A stretch of 64,000 bases of DNA, taken from the NCBI RefSeq assembly GCF_036227265.1, contig NZ_CP109446.1:7085001-7149000 (forward strand), given 5' to 3'. Position 1 is the stretch's first letter. The number at the start of each line of letters is the position of its first letter. Position numbers and translations under genes: made by a program. The notes beneath the pieces were generated by a model. That model was not told the DNA's origin, made no database searches, and saw only the letters and a list, made by a program, of their open reading frames with translations. Shown here one piece after another: positions 25,357 to 34,265 of the stretch. This DNA is from Streptomyces sp. NBC_01476 (GTDB lineage Bacteria; Actinomycetota; Actinomycetes; Streptomycetales; Streptomycetaceae).

Positions 25357-26733
25357 TCAGGCGAGGTAGCCGTCGGGGCGGACGAGGACGTGGTCGTCGG
25401 CCGACGCCGCGTACGCCGCGAAAGCGTGTCCTTCGGTGTCGACCACGTACCGCGGGCAGTCGGCCGGGTCGTCGCCGGGGCGCAGGACGGCGTAGGAGTG
25501 GTCGGTGTCCGGTGCGGGCGCGCCGAAGACGAGCCGGGTCGCGTGCGGGCCGCGGAAGAGGTCGAACAGGCGGATCGGTTTGCCGCTGGGGTCCTGGACC
25601 GGCGCGTCAGGGGCGCGGTCGCCGGTGGTCAGGGTCCCAGAGGCGGCCTGGGTGCGGTAGGTGATGTGGAAGCCGAAGTGCTCCTCGCCGCGCTGGTGGG
25701 CCTCGGCGTGGCCGGCCGCGTACCGCCGCAGCAGATCGTCACTCGTCTTGAGGACGGCGGCCGCCACCGCCCTGCGCTCGGTCTCGTAACTGTCCAGCGA
25801 GGTCTGTGCCGCCAGCTTCCAGCCGAGGTTGTAGGCGTCCTGGATGCCGGTGTTCATCCCCTGGCCGCCGGTCGGCGGATGGACGTGCGCGGCGTCACCG
25901 GCCAGGAAGACGCGCCGGTCCCGGAACTGTTCGGCGAGCCTGACGTTCGGGCGCCACACCGTGGACCAGTGGCAACCGGTCAGGCGCACCCCGGCGGAGA
26001 AGCCGTCCAGGGCGGCCTGCATGGTGGCCAGGGAGGCGTCGTCGTCCCTGCCGACCACGGTGTTGAGCTGGAACATGCCGGTGCCGGGCAGCGGGGTCAT
26101 CGCCACCCCGGTCATGGGGACGGCGGCGCCGGCGAACCAGTGGCCGACAGCCGGGTCGAGGCCCGGGGCGTACACGTCGCCGATCACGACCCGGAAGTCC
26201 TCGTCGGTGGTGCCGGGGAAGGCGACCCTGATCGCCTTGCGCACGGTGCTGGCGCCGCCGTCGGCCCCGACCAGGTAGTCGAACCGCTCGGTCCCGCCCG
26301 TACCGAAGTACGCGGTCACCGCGTGCTCGTCCTGCTCCAGGCCGACCAGTTCCGTCCCCCGTTCCACCCGTGCCCCGAGCTCGGCGAGCCGGGTGCGGAG
26401 TATGCCTTCGAGCTGCGACTGGCCGAGCGTCCAGGGGTTGGGGTACGGGCGGTCGGGCCGCGGCTCCCGCAGTTCGGTCATCCGGCGTTCGCCGACCGCG
26501 CGGCCATCGAGGTGGACGCGGAAGGCGGGGGGCAGGGAGCCCGCGTCGAGCACGGCGTCCACCACCCCCAGGTCGTCCAGGACTTCCATGGTGCGGGGCT
26601 GGATCGTGTCCCCGCGTGAGCCCTGGAAGAAGGTGTCGGCCTTGTCGATGACGCGTACGTCCACGCCGCGCCGGACGAGGTCGATCGCCAGGGTCAGGCC
26701 GGTGGGCCCGCCTCCCGTGATGAGAACTCGCAC
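25357..26733 (-). CDS. FAD-dependent aromatic-ring monooxygenase
   Basis: A 458-residue group A flavin monooxygenase (PHBH fold). It has RVLITGGGPTGLTLAIDLVR with the FAD GxGxxG, the DG motif YLVGADGGASTVRKAI near residue 160, and the second FAD motif RVFLAGDAAHVHPPTGGQGM near 280. A thioredoxin-like C-terminal domain ends in VLVRPDGYLA. Such enzymes hydroxylate phenols, polyketides or rifamycin-like drugs with NAD(P)H and oxygen. The GTG at 26733 follows AGAAGGGAC. It diverges from a TetR gene across two GTGAACGTTGTTCAC operators. Confidence 0.88.
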   Translation of the reverse strand: MRVLITGGGPTGLTLAIDLVRRGVDVRVIDKADTFFQGSRGDTIQPRTMEVLDDLGVVDAVLDAGSLPPAFRVHLDGRAVGERRMTELREPRPDRPYPNPWTLGQSQLEGILRTRLAELGARVERGTELVGLEQDEHAVTAYFGTGGTERFDYLVGADGGASTVRKAIRVAFPGTTDEDFRVVIGDVYAPGLDPAVGHWFAGAAVPMTGVAMTPLPGTGMFQLNTVVGRDDDASLATMQAALDGFSAGVRLTGCHWSTVWRPNVRLAEQFRDRRVFLAGDAAHVHPPTGGQGMNTGIQDAYNLGWKLAAQTSLDSYETERRAVAAAVLKTSDDLLRRYAAGHAEAHQRGEEHFGFHITYRTQAASGTLTTGDRAPDAPVQDPSGKPIRLFDLFRGPHATRLVFGAPAPDTDHSYAVLRPGDDPADCPRYVVDTEGHAFAAYAASADDHVLVRPDGYLA

Positions 26734-26838
26734 AGTGTGTCCCTTCTGACAGTGCGTCCACCGGGCTCGCGTACGGCAGTCCGCGGGCGTGCGGTGCCGG
26801 GACGTCTGCTGCCGGCACGGGGATGCGCCGCGCCCTGT

Positions 26839-26869
26839 GTGAACGTTGTTCACCGTGAACGTTGTTCAC
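26839..26869. promoter_or_regulatory. twin TetR operators
   Basis: Two identical 15-bp palindromes GTGAACGTTGTTCAC (26839-26853 and 26855-26869) are one base apart, between the divergent monooxygenase and TetR genes. The GTGAAC-N3-GTTCAC form is typical of TetR-class sites. Confidence 0.88.
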
Positions 26870-26971
26870 GTTAGGATGGGCACAGCCGGGTGTCAACCGA
26901 CCCCCGGAGCATCAGTCACGGACGAGGCGCGGCACCGGCCGGGCCGCATACGAAGGCGGGAAGCGAGCGGA

Positions 26972-27583
26972 ATGCTGCTACGGAAGGTGAACGTGGTCGA
27001 CGGCGCGCTCGCGCTCCTGGACGACACGGGCCTTGACGGGCTGACCATGCGCAGGCTCGGGGAGGCGCTGGGGGTGCGTGCCGGCGCCCTCTACCGGCAT
27101 TTCCCCAGCAAGCAGGCCCTGTTGGACGCCATGGCCGACCGCATCCTGGAGTCGGCCGACCTCCACCTGGAACCCGGGCCCTGGGACGAGCGGGGCATGA
27201 TCCTGGCCGGCCGGCTGCGGGACGCGCTGCTGCTCCACCGCGACGGCGCCCGGGTCGTGGCCGGCGCGTACACGGCCGAGCCCCACACCATCCTGTTCGG
27301 CAACACCTCCGCCGCCCTGCTCCGCGAAGCGGGGCTGCCGCCCCGGCAGGCGGCGTGGGCCGTCGCGGCGGTCAGCCAGTACGTGATCGGCCACACCATC
27401 GAAGAACAGGCGCGCGCCGAGCTGGTCGAGGGCGGCTCATGGCCGGAGAAGATGGAAGCCTTCGCGGAACTCGCCGACGACGTCGCCCGCTCGGCCTTCG
27501 ACGCCGACCCGCAGGAGCGGTTCGCCTACGGTCTGCGGCTCTTCCTCAACGGCATCCGCCACGAACTCACCGCCGCCGACTGA
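26972..27583 (+). CDS. TetR-family repressor (TetR_C class)
   Basis: A 203-residue protein. The helix-turn-helix reads NVVDGALALLDDTGLDGLTM, RRLGEALGVRAGALYRHFPS. The C-terminal domain (RARAELVEGGSWPEKMEAF, then FAYGLRLFLNGIRHEL) is of the tetracycline-repressor type. ATG 26972 is preceded by GGGAAG; ATG 26876 is possible but begins directly at the operator and adds unconserved residues. It probably represses itself and the divergent monooxygenase, responding to that enzyme's substrate. Confidence 0.85.
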   Translation: MLLRKVNVVDGALALLDDTGLDGLTMRRLGEALGVRAGALYRHFPSKQALLDAMADRILESADLHLEPGPWDERGMILAGRLRDALLLHRDGARVVAGAYTAEPHTILFGNTSAALLREAGLPPRQAAWAVAAVSQYVIGHTIEEQARAELVEGGSWPEKMEAFAELADDVARSAFDADPQERFAYGLRLFLNGIRHELTAAD

Positions 27584-27701
27584 CCGTACCCGGCCCGCTG
27601 GGCAACACGGCGACCACGGCGCCGGACTCCTCGGCCCGCCGGGGACCGGTTGAGCACGGAACGGCCGGGCCGGCGCCCACACGGAACGGCCGGGCCCGCG
27701 C

Positions 27702-28165
27702 TCACCGGCCTTCCCGCAGGAGCCGAAGGGTGCGGAGGAGGTTCCGGTGGATCGTGATGCCGTCCTCCCACGGGGCCGCGTGGTTGCCGGTGAGCCGCCG
27801 TCCCCGGACGATCCGCAGCCCGGCCACCCCGGCCAGGGTGGCGGTCAGCCGCTCGTGCCGGCGCATCGGTACGAGGTGGTCCTCGGCGCTCTGGTCCAGC
27901 ACGACCAGAGCGGGCGCTCTGCCCGCGCGGATACGCCCGGCGATGGACGCCGGGTCGAAGTGGGCCGGGCTCGCGTTCCGGCCGGGCGTCCTTGTCCGTC
28001 CCGAACGCCCTGGGCATGAACTGCTCGAAGCCGTCGCGGAGATGGGCGTGCGCAGCACCCAGCCCGCCCGCGGTGACGAGTGCGGGCAGGTCATACGGGC
28101 CGTTGAGAGCGGGCAGCGCGGCAGGGCGCGGCGGCTCGGGAAGGTGGCCGAGACCGTAGTGCCGC
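27702..28165 (-). pseudogene. alpha/beta hydrolase, C-terminal half, frameshifted
   Basis: Reading leftward, one frame gives ALPALNGPYDLPALVTAGGL, GAAHAHLRDGFEQFMPRAFG and TDKDARPER. A second frame continues SPAHFDPASIAGRIRAGRAP, ALVVLDQSAEDHLVPMRRHE, then ending GITIHRNLLRTLRLLREGR. This is the C-terminal half of an esterase/lipase fold with the acid-residue loop DHLVP. The nucleophile elbow is not in either frame and the 5' part is cut by a GC-rich 8-bp repeat. Confidence 0.5.
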
Positions 28166-28224
28166 GGCGGCCGGAGAACGGACCGCGGAGCCAGTCAGGC
28201 GCCGCGGCTGCGGCCGGCCGCGCT

Positions 28225-28288
28225 GGGCTGCCGGGCCGCCGGGCCGCCGGGCCGCCGGGCCGCCGGGCAGCCGGGCAGCCGGGCCGCC
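28225..28288. repeat. 8-bp tandem repeat, eight copies
   Basis: Eight consecutive copies of GGGCCGCC (variants GGGCTGCC and GGGCAGCC) fill 28225-28288. The period is not a multiple of three, so it cannot be a stable coding repeat. It sits exactly between two truncated genes, an alpha/beta hydrolase and a LysR tail. Confidence 0.9.
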
Positions 28289-28291
28289 GAA

Positions 28292-28534
28292 GCGCTGACG
28301 CTGACCACATTTCCGATCCCGCTCACCCTGCCTGCCGCCGGCACCGGAATGGCGTGGCATCCGCGCAACGCGAACGACCAGATGGACCGCCGGCTACGCA
28401 CCCGCGTAATCGCCGTGATGGCACGCGAGCAGGCGCCGCCGGCCCAGGTAGGTGCGTTGCCCTGTGGGGCTGGCACCCATGAGGGCATGCTCACCCACCC
28501 CGATGACGTCGCCAAGGCGATCCTGAACGGCTGA
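28292..28534 (+). pseudogene. LysR-family regulator C-terminal tail
   Basis: The frame reads LTTFPIPLTLPAAGTGMAWH, then PRNANDQMDRRLRTRVIAVM to a stop at 28534. The end of the effector domain of many LysR regulators reads similarly (MAWHPRxxxDPAHRWLRxRV). Everything upstream is lost at the 8-bp repeat. The last 25 residues are not family-like. Confidence 0.5.
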
Positions 28535-28832
28535 TGCCGCGCGCACGCGGCCCCTTGCGCACGCGGCCCCTTGCGCACGCGGTCTGCGGACGCACGCGGT
28601 CCTCGGACGCGCGCCTCGGACGCCCGGGGGCCGCGGCCACCGGCCGGCCGCTCCGGCCCTCCCGCGAGCCGCTGACCGGGCGCGGCTGGAAGTGATGAAA
28701 GGGTGCGGTTCAGGCGGGTCGGCCGGCCTGCGGAGGGTAGGCGGCACGCGGAAGCCGATCACCCGTCGGCGTTCCACAGCGCAGGCGCCCCGGGTACCTG
28801 CGGACGTGCCGGACCCCGCGGAGGTGAGCCTC

Positions 28833-28970
28833 ATGGACGCGATCGTGCTGCTCAGGGACGACCACAAGACGGTCGAGCAGCTCCTCAAGGAGTTCGAGAA
28901 GGCCGCCGACACCGCTGCCAGGCCCGATGCGCCCCGTGACCCGCTGAAGGTCCCCAGCGCCCGCACATGA
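28833..28970 (+). pseudogene. hemerythrin-domain protein, truncated after first helix
   Basis: Forty-five residues from ATG 28833: MDAIVLLRDDHKTVEQLLKE FEKAADTA. This is the first HHE helix of actinobacterial hemerythrin-like proteins, with its His ligand. It then runs into ARPDAPRDPLKVPSART and stops, lacking the other iron-binding His/Glu residues. It probably is a deletion remnant upstream of transketolase. Confidence 0.6.
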
Positions 28971-29005
28971 CGGCTTCATCCCACCGTTTCCGAAGGAGCA
29001 GTGAC

Positions 29006-31231
29006 GTGGCAAGTGAGCAATCGGGTCAGTCGGGTCAGTCGGGCCGGCCGGTCAGGTCCGTGGCGCCGCCGACAGCGGAACGGGCCGGCTGGGACGCGGT
29101 CGACGTGCGGGCCGTGGACACCGTACGGCTGCTCGCGGCCGACGCGGTACAGAAGGTCGGCAACGGTCACCCCGGTACCGCGATGAGCCTGGCCCCGCTG
29201 GCCCACCTGCTGTTCCAGAACGTCATGCGGCACGACCCCAACGACGACCAGTGGCTGGGACGGGACCGCTTCGTCCTCTCCTGCGGACACTCAAGCCTGA
29301 CGCTGTACATCCAGCTCTATCTGACCGGCTACGGACTGGAACTGACGGATCTGCAGGCGCTGCGGACGTGGGGTTCCGCCACCCCCGGACACCCCGAGCA
29401 CCGGCACACCCGCGGTGTGGAGATCACGACGGGGCCGCTGGGCCAGGGCCTGGCCGCCGCGGTCGGCATGGCGATGGCGGCCCGGCGCGAACGCGGGCTG
29501 CTCGACCCCGACGCCGATCCGGGCACCAGCCCCTTCGACCACCACGTCTACGTCGTCGCTTCCGACGGCGACCTGATGGAAGGCGTCACCGCCGAGGCGG
29601 CCTCCCTGGCCGGGCATCAGGAACTCGGCGATCTCATCGTCTTCTACGACTCCAACCACATCTCGATCGAGGACGACACCGACGTCTCCTTCAGCGAGGA
29701 CGTCCCCGCCCGCTTCGCCGCGTACGGCTGGCACGTGCAGACCGTCGACTGGACGAGCACCGGCAGCTACGTCGAAGACGTCGACGCCCTGCTGGCCGCG
29801 ACCCGCGCCGCCAGGGAGGAGACCGGCCGTCCCTCGCTGATCATGCTGCGCACGCTGATCGGCTGGCCCGCTCCCACCAAGCAGAACACCGGCAAGGCGC
29901 ACGGCTCGGCCCTGGGCGCCGACGAGATCGCCGCCACGAAAGAGCTGCTGGGCTTCGATCCGGCTCAGGACTTCACCGTCGAGGACGAGGTCCTGGCCCG
30001 TACCCGGGAGGCCGCCGACCGCGGCCGGGCGGCCCATGCGCAGTGGGACGAGAAGTTCCGGACCTGGCGCGCGGCACACCCGGAGCGGGCTGAGCTGCTG
30101 GACCGCCTTCAGGCGCAACGACTGCCCGACGGCTGGACGCGGGCCCTGCCGGTCTTTCCCGCCGATCCCAAGGGCATGGCCACCCGCGCCGCGTCCGGCG
30201 AGATCCTCGGCGCGCTCGCTCCGGTCCTGCCGGAGCTGTGGGGCGGATCGGCCGACCTGGCCGGCAGCAACAACACGACCATGGACGGGGAACCGTCTTT
30301 CCTGCCGTCCGACCGTCAGACCAAGGACTGGAAGGGCGGCCCCTACGGGCGCACCCTGCACTTCGGGATCCGCGAGCACGCCATGGGGGCGGTCCTCAAC
30401 GGCATCGCCCTGCAGAGCCTGACCCGTCCCTACGGTGGCACCTTCCTGACCTTCTCCGACTACATGCGTCCCGCCGTACGCCTGGCCGCGCTGATGAAGC
30501 TCCCCGCCACCTACGTATGGACCCACGACTCCATCGGTCTGGGCGAGGACGGCCCCACCCACCAGCCCGTCGAGCACCTCGCCGCACTGCGCGCCATCCC
30601 CGGCCTCGACGTGGTGCGCCCTGCCGACGCGAACGAGACCACCGCGTGCTGGCGGACCATCCTCGAACACAACGACCGGCCCGCAGGACTGATCCTGAGC
30701 CGGCAGAACCTGCCGGTCCTGGACCGCGACGGCGGACAGTACGCCCCCGCGCGAGAAGCGTCCCGCGGCGGATACGTCCTCGCCGACGCGGCCGGCGGCG
30801 CCGCACCCGACGTCATCCTCATCGCGACCGGCTCCGAGGTCCAGATCGCCCTGGACGCCCGTGACCTGCTGGCGGCCGACGGCCTCGCGGTCCGTGTGGT
30901 GTCGATGCCCTGCCGGGAGTGGTTCGCCGCCCAGCCCCCGGCCTACCAGGACCAGGTCCTGCCGCCGGCCGTACGGGCCAGGGTCAGCGTCGAGGCCGCG
31001 GTGGGACAGGGCTGGCGCGAGGTGGTCGGCGACGCCGGACGCATCGTCAGCCTGGAGCACTACGGGGCCTCCGCCGACTACCAGCGCCTGTACACCGAAT
31101 TCGGCATCACGCCGGAAGCGGTCGCCGCAGCCGCCCGCGACAGCATCCATGACACCACCCGGGCGCCGCGCCCCGGCGGTCACCAGCAGACCTCGGCCCC
31201 GGCCGGCGGAGGCACCGGCGACCGGCCCTGA
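29006..31231 (+). CDS. tkt: transketolase
   Basis: A 741-residue TPP enzyme of the pentose phosphate and Calvin-type sugar exchange. The N-terminal domain has ADAVQKVGNGHPGTAMSLAP, TTGPLGQGLAAAVGMAMAAR and the Mg/TPP motif VVASDGDLMEG...FYDSNHISIEDDT. The middle domain has the catalytic Glu in LHFGIREHAMGAVLNG and THDSIGLGEDGPTHQPVEHL. The C-terminal domain is complete. GTG 29006 is taken as start because AAGGAG lies 8 bases before it; the open frame upstream is unconserved. It moves two-carbon ketol units between sugar phosphates in the cytoplasm. Chromosomal-arm copies like this are often extra to the housekeeping one. Confidence 0.92.
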   Translation: MASEQSGQSGQSGRPVRSVAPPTAERAGWDAVDVRAVDTVRLLAADAVQKVGNGHPGTAMSLAPLAHLLFQNVMRHDPNDDQWLGRDRFVLSCGHSSLTLYIQLYLTGYGLELTDLQALRTWGSATPGHPEHRHTRGVEITTGPLGQGLAAAVGMAMAARRERGLLDPDADPGTSPFDHHVYVVASDGDLMEGVTAEAASLAGHQELGDLIVFYDSNHISIEDDTDVSFSEDVPARFAAYGWHVQTVDWTSTGSYVEDVDALLAATRAAREETGRPSLIMLRTLIGWPAPTKQNTGKAHGSALGADEIAATKELLGFDPAQDFTVEDEVLARTREAADRGRAAHAQWDEKFRTWRAAHPERAELLDRLQAQRLPDGWTRALPVFPADPKGMATRAASGEILGALAPVLPELWGGSADLAGSNNTTMDGEPSFLPSDRQTKDWKGGPYGRTLHFGIREHAMGAVLNGIALQSLTRPYGGTFLTFSDYMRPAVRLAALMKLPATYVWTHDSIGLGEDGPTHQPVEHLAALRAIPGLDVVRPADANETTACWRTILEHNDRPAGLILSRQNLPVLDRDGGQYAPAREASRGGYVLADAAGGAAPDVILIATGSEVQIALDARDLLAADGLAVRVVSMPCREWFAAQPPAYQDQVLPPAVRARVSVEAAVGQGWREVVGDAGRIVSLEHYGASADYQRLYTEFGITPEAVAAAARDSIHDTTRAPRPGGHQQTSAPAGGGTGDRP

Positions 31232-31414
31232 CAACTCCGTGCCGCTCGCATCGCAATCTTCCGCAGGGCGATTCCGGCGGTCACCCCGGCGCCTTTCTGA
31301 GCCGGGGCCCGTCGGAGGATCGGAAGGCTTTCCGAACCGCCCGGACACTCGCCGGCGGAATTCCGCATGAGTGTTTGCCTCGGGGGCAGACGGATTCTCG
31401 GAGGCTGATACATC

Positions 31415-31582
31415 ATGGGACCGCTGCTCATTGTTCTTCTGCTCGCGCTGATTCTTTTCGGTGCGGGTTTCGCGCTCCACCTTCTGTGGTGGATCGCGGT
31501 CGTGGTAATCGTTCTGTGGCTGCTGGGTTTTGTCCTGCGCGGCACACACTCCGGCGGCCGGCGCCGCTGGTACCGCTGGTAG
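31415..31582 (+). CDS. small hydrophobic membrane protein
   Basis: A 55-residue protein: MGPLLIVLLLALILFGAGFA followed by LHLLWWIAVVVIVLWLLGFV and a basic tail GGRRRWYRW. Two closely spaced membrane helices and a positively charged C-terminus match a widespread family of tiny streptomycete hydrophobic proteins of unknown role, often near stress genes. GGAGG lies about 10 bases before the ATG. A strong hairpin follows 20 bases after the stop. Confidence 0.75.
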   Translation: MGPLLIVLLLALILFGAGFALHLLWWIAVVVIVLWLLGFVLRGTHSGGRRRWYRW

Positions 31583-31603
31583 CACCGGCACACAGGCTGT
31601 ACG

Positions 31604-31642
31604 GCGGGCGCCGCCCACCCTCGCGGGGTGGGCGGCGCCCGC
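31604..31642 (+). terminator. strong hairpin after the hydrophobic-protein gene
   Basis: GCGGGCGCCGCCCACCC (31604-31620) pairs perfectly with GGGTGGGCGGCGCCCGC (31626-31642) over a 5-base loop. It lies 22 bases past the stop codon and fits a Rho-independent terminator without T-run. Confidence 0.75.
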
Positions 31643-31785
31643 TGTCGTACCCGGAAACCTCCCCACGGGGGGATGACGCCGGCGGCGACCGCGCAGGGCC
31701 CCGGCAGCGTGCGGTCCCGGCCGCCGGACGGGCGAGTGGGGACCGACCGTCCGGGTGACTTCCGCCTCCGCTCAGGTGCGGCGGG

Positions 31786-31810
31786 GCGTTGTGATCCGCG
31801 AAGCGGGTAC
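31786..31810 (+). promoter_or_regulatory. sigmaB-like promoter of the catalase gene
   Basis: GCGT (31786-31789), 15 bases, then GGGTAC (31805-31810) fits the published streptomycete sigmaB consensus GNNT-N14-16-GGGTAC/T. It lies about 100 bases before the catalase start, in line with the known osmotic/oxidative stress control of such catalases. Confidence 0.55.
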
Positions 31811-31908
31811 CCGCCTCCCGCGGACCGCTCGTGGCCTGTTCCCGTGACGGACAGCGTCCCTTGCCCTCTCCCGCGATGAGCCGCACCTCTCTCAATGATC
31901 GGAACCCT

Positions 31909-34191
31909 GTGAGCGCCAAGAAGAAGAACCCCGTGACGTCTGCCGCCGACAAGGTGGCCGAGAAGGTCCGTGAGGTCGTCGAGCCGGGCAATGAGATCCC
32001 CGGTGCGCCGGGCGCGGTCCCCCCGGCGCTGGAGGAGCCGGCCGAGCCGGCCGGCCCGCTGCCGCCCAAGCACGATCAGCGCGGGCCGGACACGTACAGC
32101 CCGACCGGGCAGCCCACCGGGGTGCCGCAGAAGGAGGTCGCGCAGGGCGGGGACCGGCTCACCACCGCGCAGGGCGCGAGGCTGTACGACACCGACCACT
32201 CCCTGAAGGCCGGGCCGCGGGGACCGGTCCTGCTCCAGGACCACCACCTGCGCGAGAAGATCACCCACTTCGACCACGAGCGCATTCCGGAGCGGGTGGT
32301 GCACGCCCGCGGTGCGGCGGCCCACGGTGTCTTCCGGGGCTACGGCGCCGCCGCCGGCATCAGCAAGGCCGCGTTCCTGGCCAAGGACGTCGAGACGCCG
32401 GTGTTCGTACGGTTCTCCACCGTCCTGGGCTCGCGCGGCTCCGCCGACACCGTCCGCGACACCCGGGGCTTCGCCACGAAGTTCTACACCTCGGAAGGCG
32501 TCTTCGACCTGGTCGGCAACAACATCCCGGTCTTCTTCATCCAGGACGCGATCAAGTTCCCGGACGTCATCCACGCCGGGAAGCCGCATCCGGACCGGGA
32601 GATCCCGCAGGCGCAGAGCGCGCACGACACGTTCTGGGACTTCGTCACCCTGCACACCGAGGCGACACACCACACGCTGTGGAACATGTCCGACCGCGGC
32701 ATCCCGCGTTCCTACCGGACGATGGAGGGCTTCGGCATCCACACCTTCCGGCTGGTCAACGCCGACGGGGACACCACGCTGGTGAAGTTCCACTGGAAGC
32801 CGCGGCTCGGCGTGCACTCCCTGGTCTGGGAGGAGGCGCAGATCACCGCGGGCATGGACCCCGACTTCCACCGTCGCGATCTCGCCGACGCGATCGAGGC
32901 GGGCGCGTACCCGCAGTGGGAACTGGGTGTGCAGACCTTCCCGGACACCGACGACCAGATGTTCGAGGGCATCGACCTGCTGGACCCGACGAAGATCGTG
33001 CCGGAGGAGCTCGCGCCGGTCCAGCCGGTCGGCCTGATGACGCTGAACGCGAACCCGTCGAACTACTTCGCCGAGACCGAGCAGGTCGCCTTCCACGTCG
33101 GCCATCTCGTGCCCGGTATCGACGTCACCAACGACCCGCTGCTGCAGGGCCGGCTGTTCTCGTACCTGGACACCCAGATCAGCCGCCTCGGCGGCCCCAA
33201 CTTCGGCCAGCTGCCCATCAACCGCACCCACGCGCCCGTCAACGACATGCTGCGCGACGGCATGCACCAGAGCGCCGTGCACGCCGGAGTGGCGCCGTAC
33301 CACCCCAACTCCCTCGACGGCGGCTGCCCGTTCCTGGCCGGCGCGGACACGGGTGCGTACATCGAGGTCCCGGTGGAGGTGCCCGCGGCCCGCAAGGTCC
33401 GCGACGTGGCGGCGTCCTTCGACGACCACTTCAGCCAGGCGAGGCTGTTCTGGGTGAGCATGACGCCGACCGAGCGCGAACACATCGTGGCCGCGTACAC
33501 CTTCGAGCTGAGCAAGTGCTGGGAGAAGGTGATCAAGGAGCGGGCCCTGCTCGTACTGGCCAACATCGATCCGGACCTGTGCGCTCAGGTCGCCGCGGGC
33601 CTGGGCCTGCCCGCGCCCGCGCCGACCGTGGCCCTGGCCGAGCCGGCGCCCAGCCCCGCCCTGTCGCAGCTCGGCGGCACCTGGCCGCTGGACGGCCGGG
33701 TCATCGGTGTCATCACCGCGGGCGACCAGGACCTGACCGGCGTACGAGCGGTGCGGCAGGCGGTCCTGGACGCGGGGATGGTCCCCTTGGTGATCGCACC
33801 AGCCGGCGGCACCCTCGACGCCGACGGCGAACCCGTCACCGTCCAGCGCACCTTCGCCACCGCGCGGTCCACCGAGTTCGACGCACTCCTGATCGCCGGA
33901 ACGCCCGCCCCCGGAGCCGACGCCTACGGGGCCCGCGACGCCAAGGCCGACGACGATGTCGCAGTCGGCACCGGCGTCGATCCGCGGGTGCTGCTCATGC
34001 TCGGCGAGGCGTACCGCCACGGCAAGGCCCTGGGAACCTGGGCCGACGGGGCCGAGGCTCTGGAGGCAGCCGGTATCGCCCCTGACGCCCCGGGTGTGGT
34101 GATCGCGGACACGGCGGAAGCGGCGCTGGAGACCGTCACCACGCTGCTGGCCCGGCACCGCGTCTGGGACCGCTTCACCCCGACCGTCTGA
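31909..34191 (+). CDS. katE: large-subunit catalase, HPII/KatE type
   Basis: About 760 residues, the length of clade 2 (large-subunit) catalases. An N-terminal arm (VSAKKKNPVTSAADKVAEKV) leads to the core: catalytic His in RIPERVVHARGAAAHGVF, RFSTVLGSRGSADTVRDTRG, the distal Asn region VGNNIPVFFIQDAIKFPD, and the haem Tyr region RLFSYLDTQISRLGGPNF. The C-terminal 150 residues form the flavodoxin-like domain (GRVIGVITAGDQDLTGVRAV) unique to this clade. It decomposes hydrogen peroxide. Start is either ATG 31876 or GTG 31909; I prefer the latter because conservation begins there. A sigmaB-like promoter lies upstream and a bidirectional terminator follows. Confidence 0.9.
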   Translation: MSAKKKNPVTSAADKVAEKVREVVEPGNEIPGAPGAVPPALEEPAEPAGPLPPKHDQRGPDTYSPTGQPTGVPQKEVAQGGDRLTTAQGARLYDTDHSLKAGPRGPVLLQDHHLREKITHFDHERIPERVVHARGAAAHGVFRGYGAAAGISKAAFLAKDVETPVFVRFSTVLGSRGSADTVRDTRGFATKFYTSEGVFDLVGNNIPVFFIQDAIKFPDVIHAGKPHPDREIPQAQSAHDTFWDFVTLHTEATHHTLWNMSDRGIPRSYRTMEGFGIHTFRLVNADGDTTLVKFHWKPRLGVHSLVWEEAQITAGMDPDFHRRDLADAIEAGAYPQWELGVQTFPDTDDQMFEGIDLLDPTKIVPEELAPVQPVGLMTLNANPSNYFAETEQVAFHVGHLVPGIDVTNDPLLQGRLFSYLDTQISRLGGPNFGQLPINRTHAPVNDMLRDGMHQSAVHAGVAPYHPNSLDGGCPFLAGADTGAYIEVPVEVPAARKVRDVAASFDDHFSQARLFWVSMTPTEREHIVAAYTFELSKCWEKVIKERALLVLANIDPDLCAQVAAGLGLPAPAPTVALAEPAPSPALSQLGGTWPLDGRVIGVITAGDQDLTGVRAVRQAVLDAGMVPLVIAPAGGTLDADGEPVTVQRTFATARSTEFDALLIAGTPAPGADAYGARDAKADDDVAVGTGVDPRVLLMLGEAYRHGKALGTWADGAEALEAAGIAPDAPGVVIADTAEAALETVTTLLARHRVWDRFTPTV

Positions 34192-34206
34192 CCCCTGCCT
34201 CAGCGT

Positions 34207-34246
34207 GCTGACGGCCACCGCCCCTTGTCGGGCGGTGGCCGTCAGC
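34207..34246. terminator. bidirectional terminator between catalase and GlsB genes
   Basis: GCTGACGGCCACCGCCC (34207-34223) pairs perfectly with GGGCGGTGGCCGTCAGC (34230-34246) around a 6-base loop. It lies between the ends of two convergent genes, 15 bases after one and 20 before the other. Confidence 0.85.
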
Positions 34247-34265
34247 AGGTGGGAAGGGGCCGGGG

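Noticed and set aside
28535..28640. Repeated CGCACGCGGCCCCTTG units as a coding or operator array
   Set aside because: Two to three imperfect copies only, with no partner palindromes and no adjacent functional gene.
29291..31666. Leftward 791-codon open frame opposite transketolase
   Set aside because: Shadow of a conserved enzyme; Gly/Arg/Asp-rich text without motifs.
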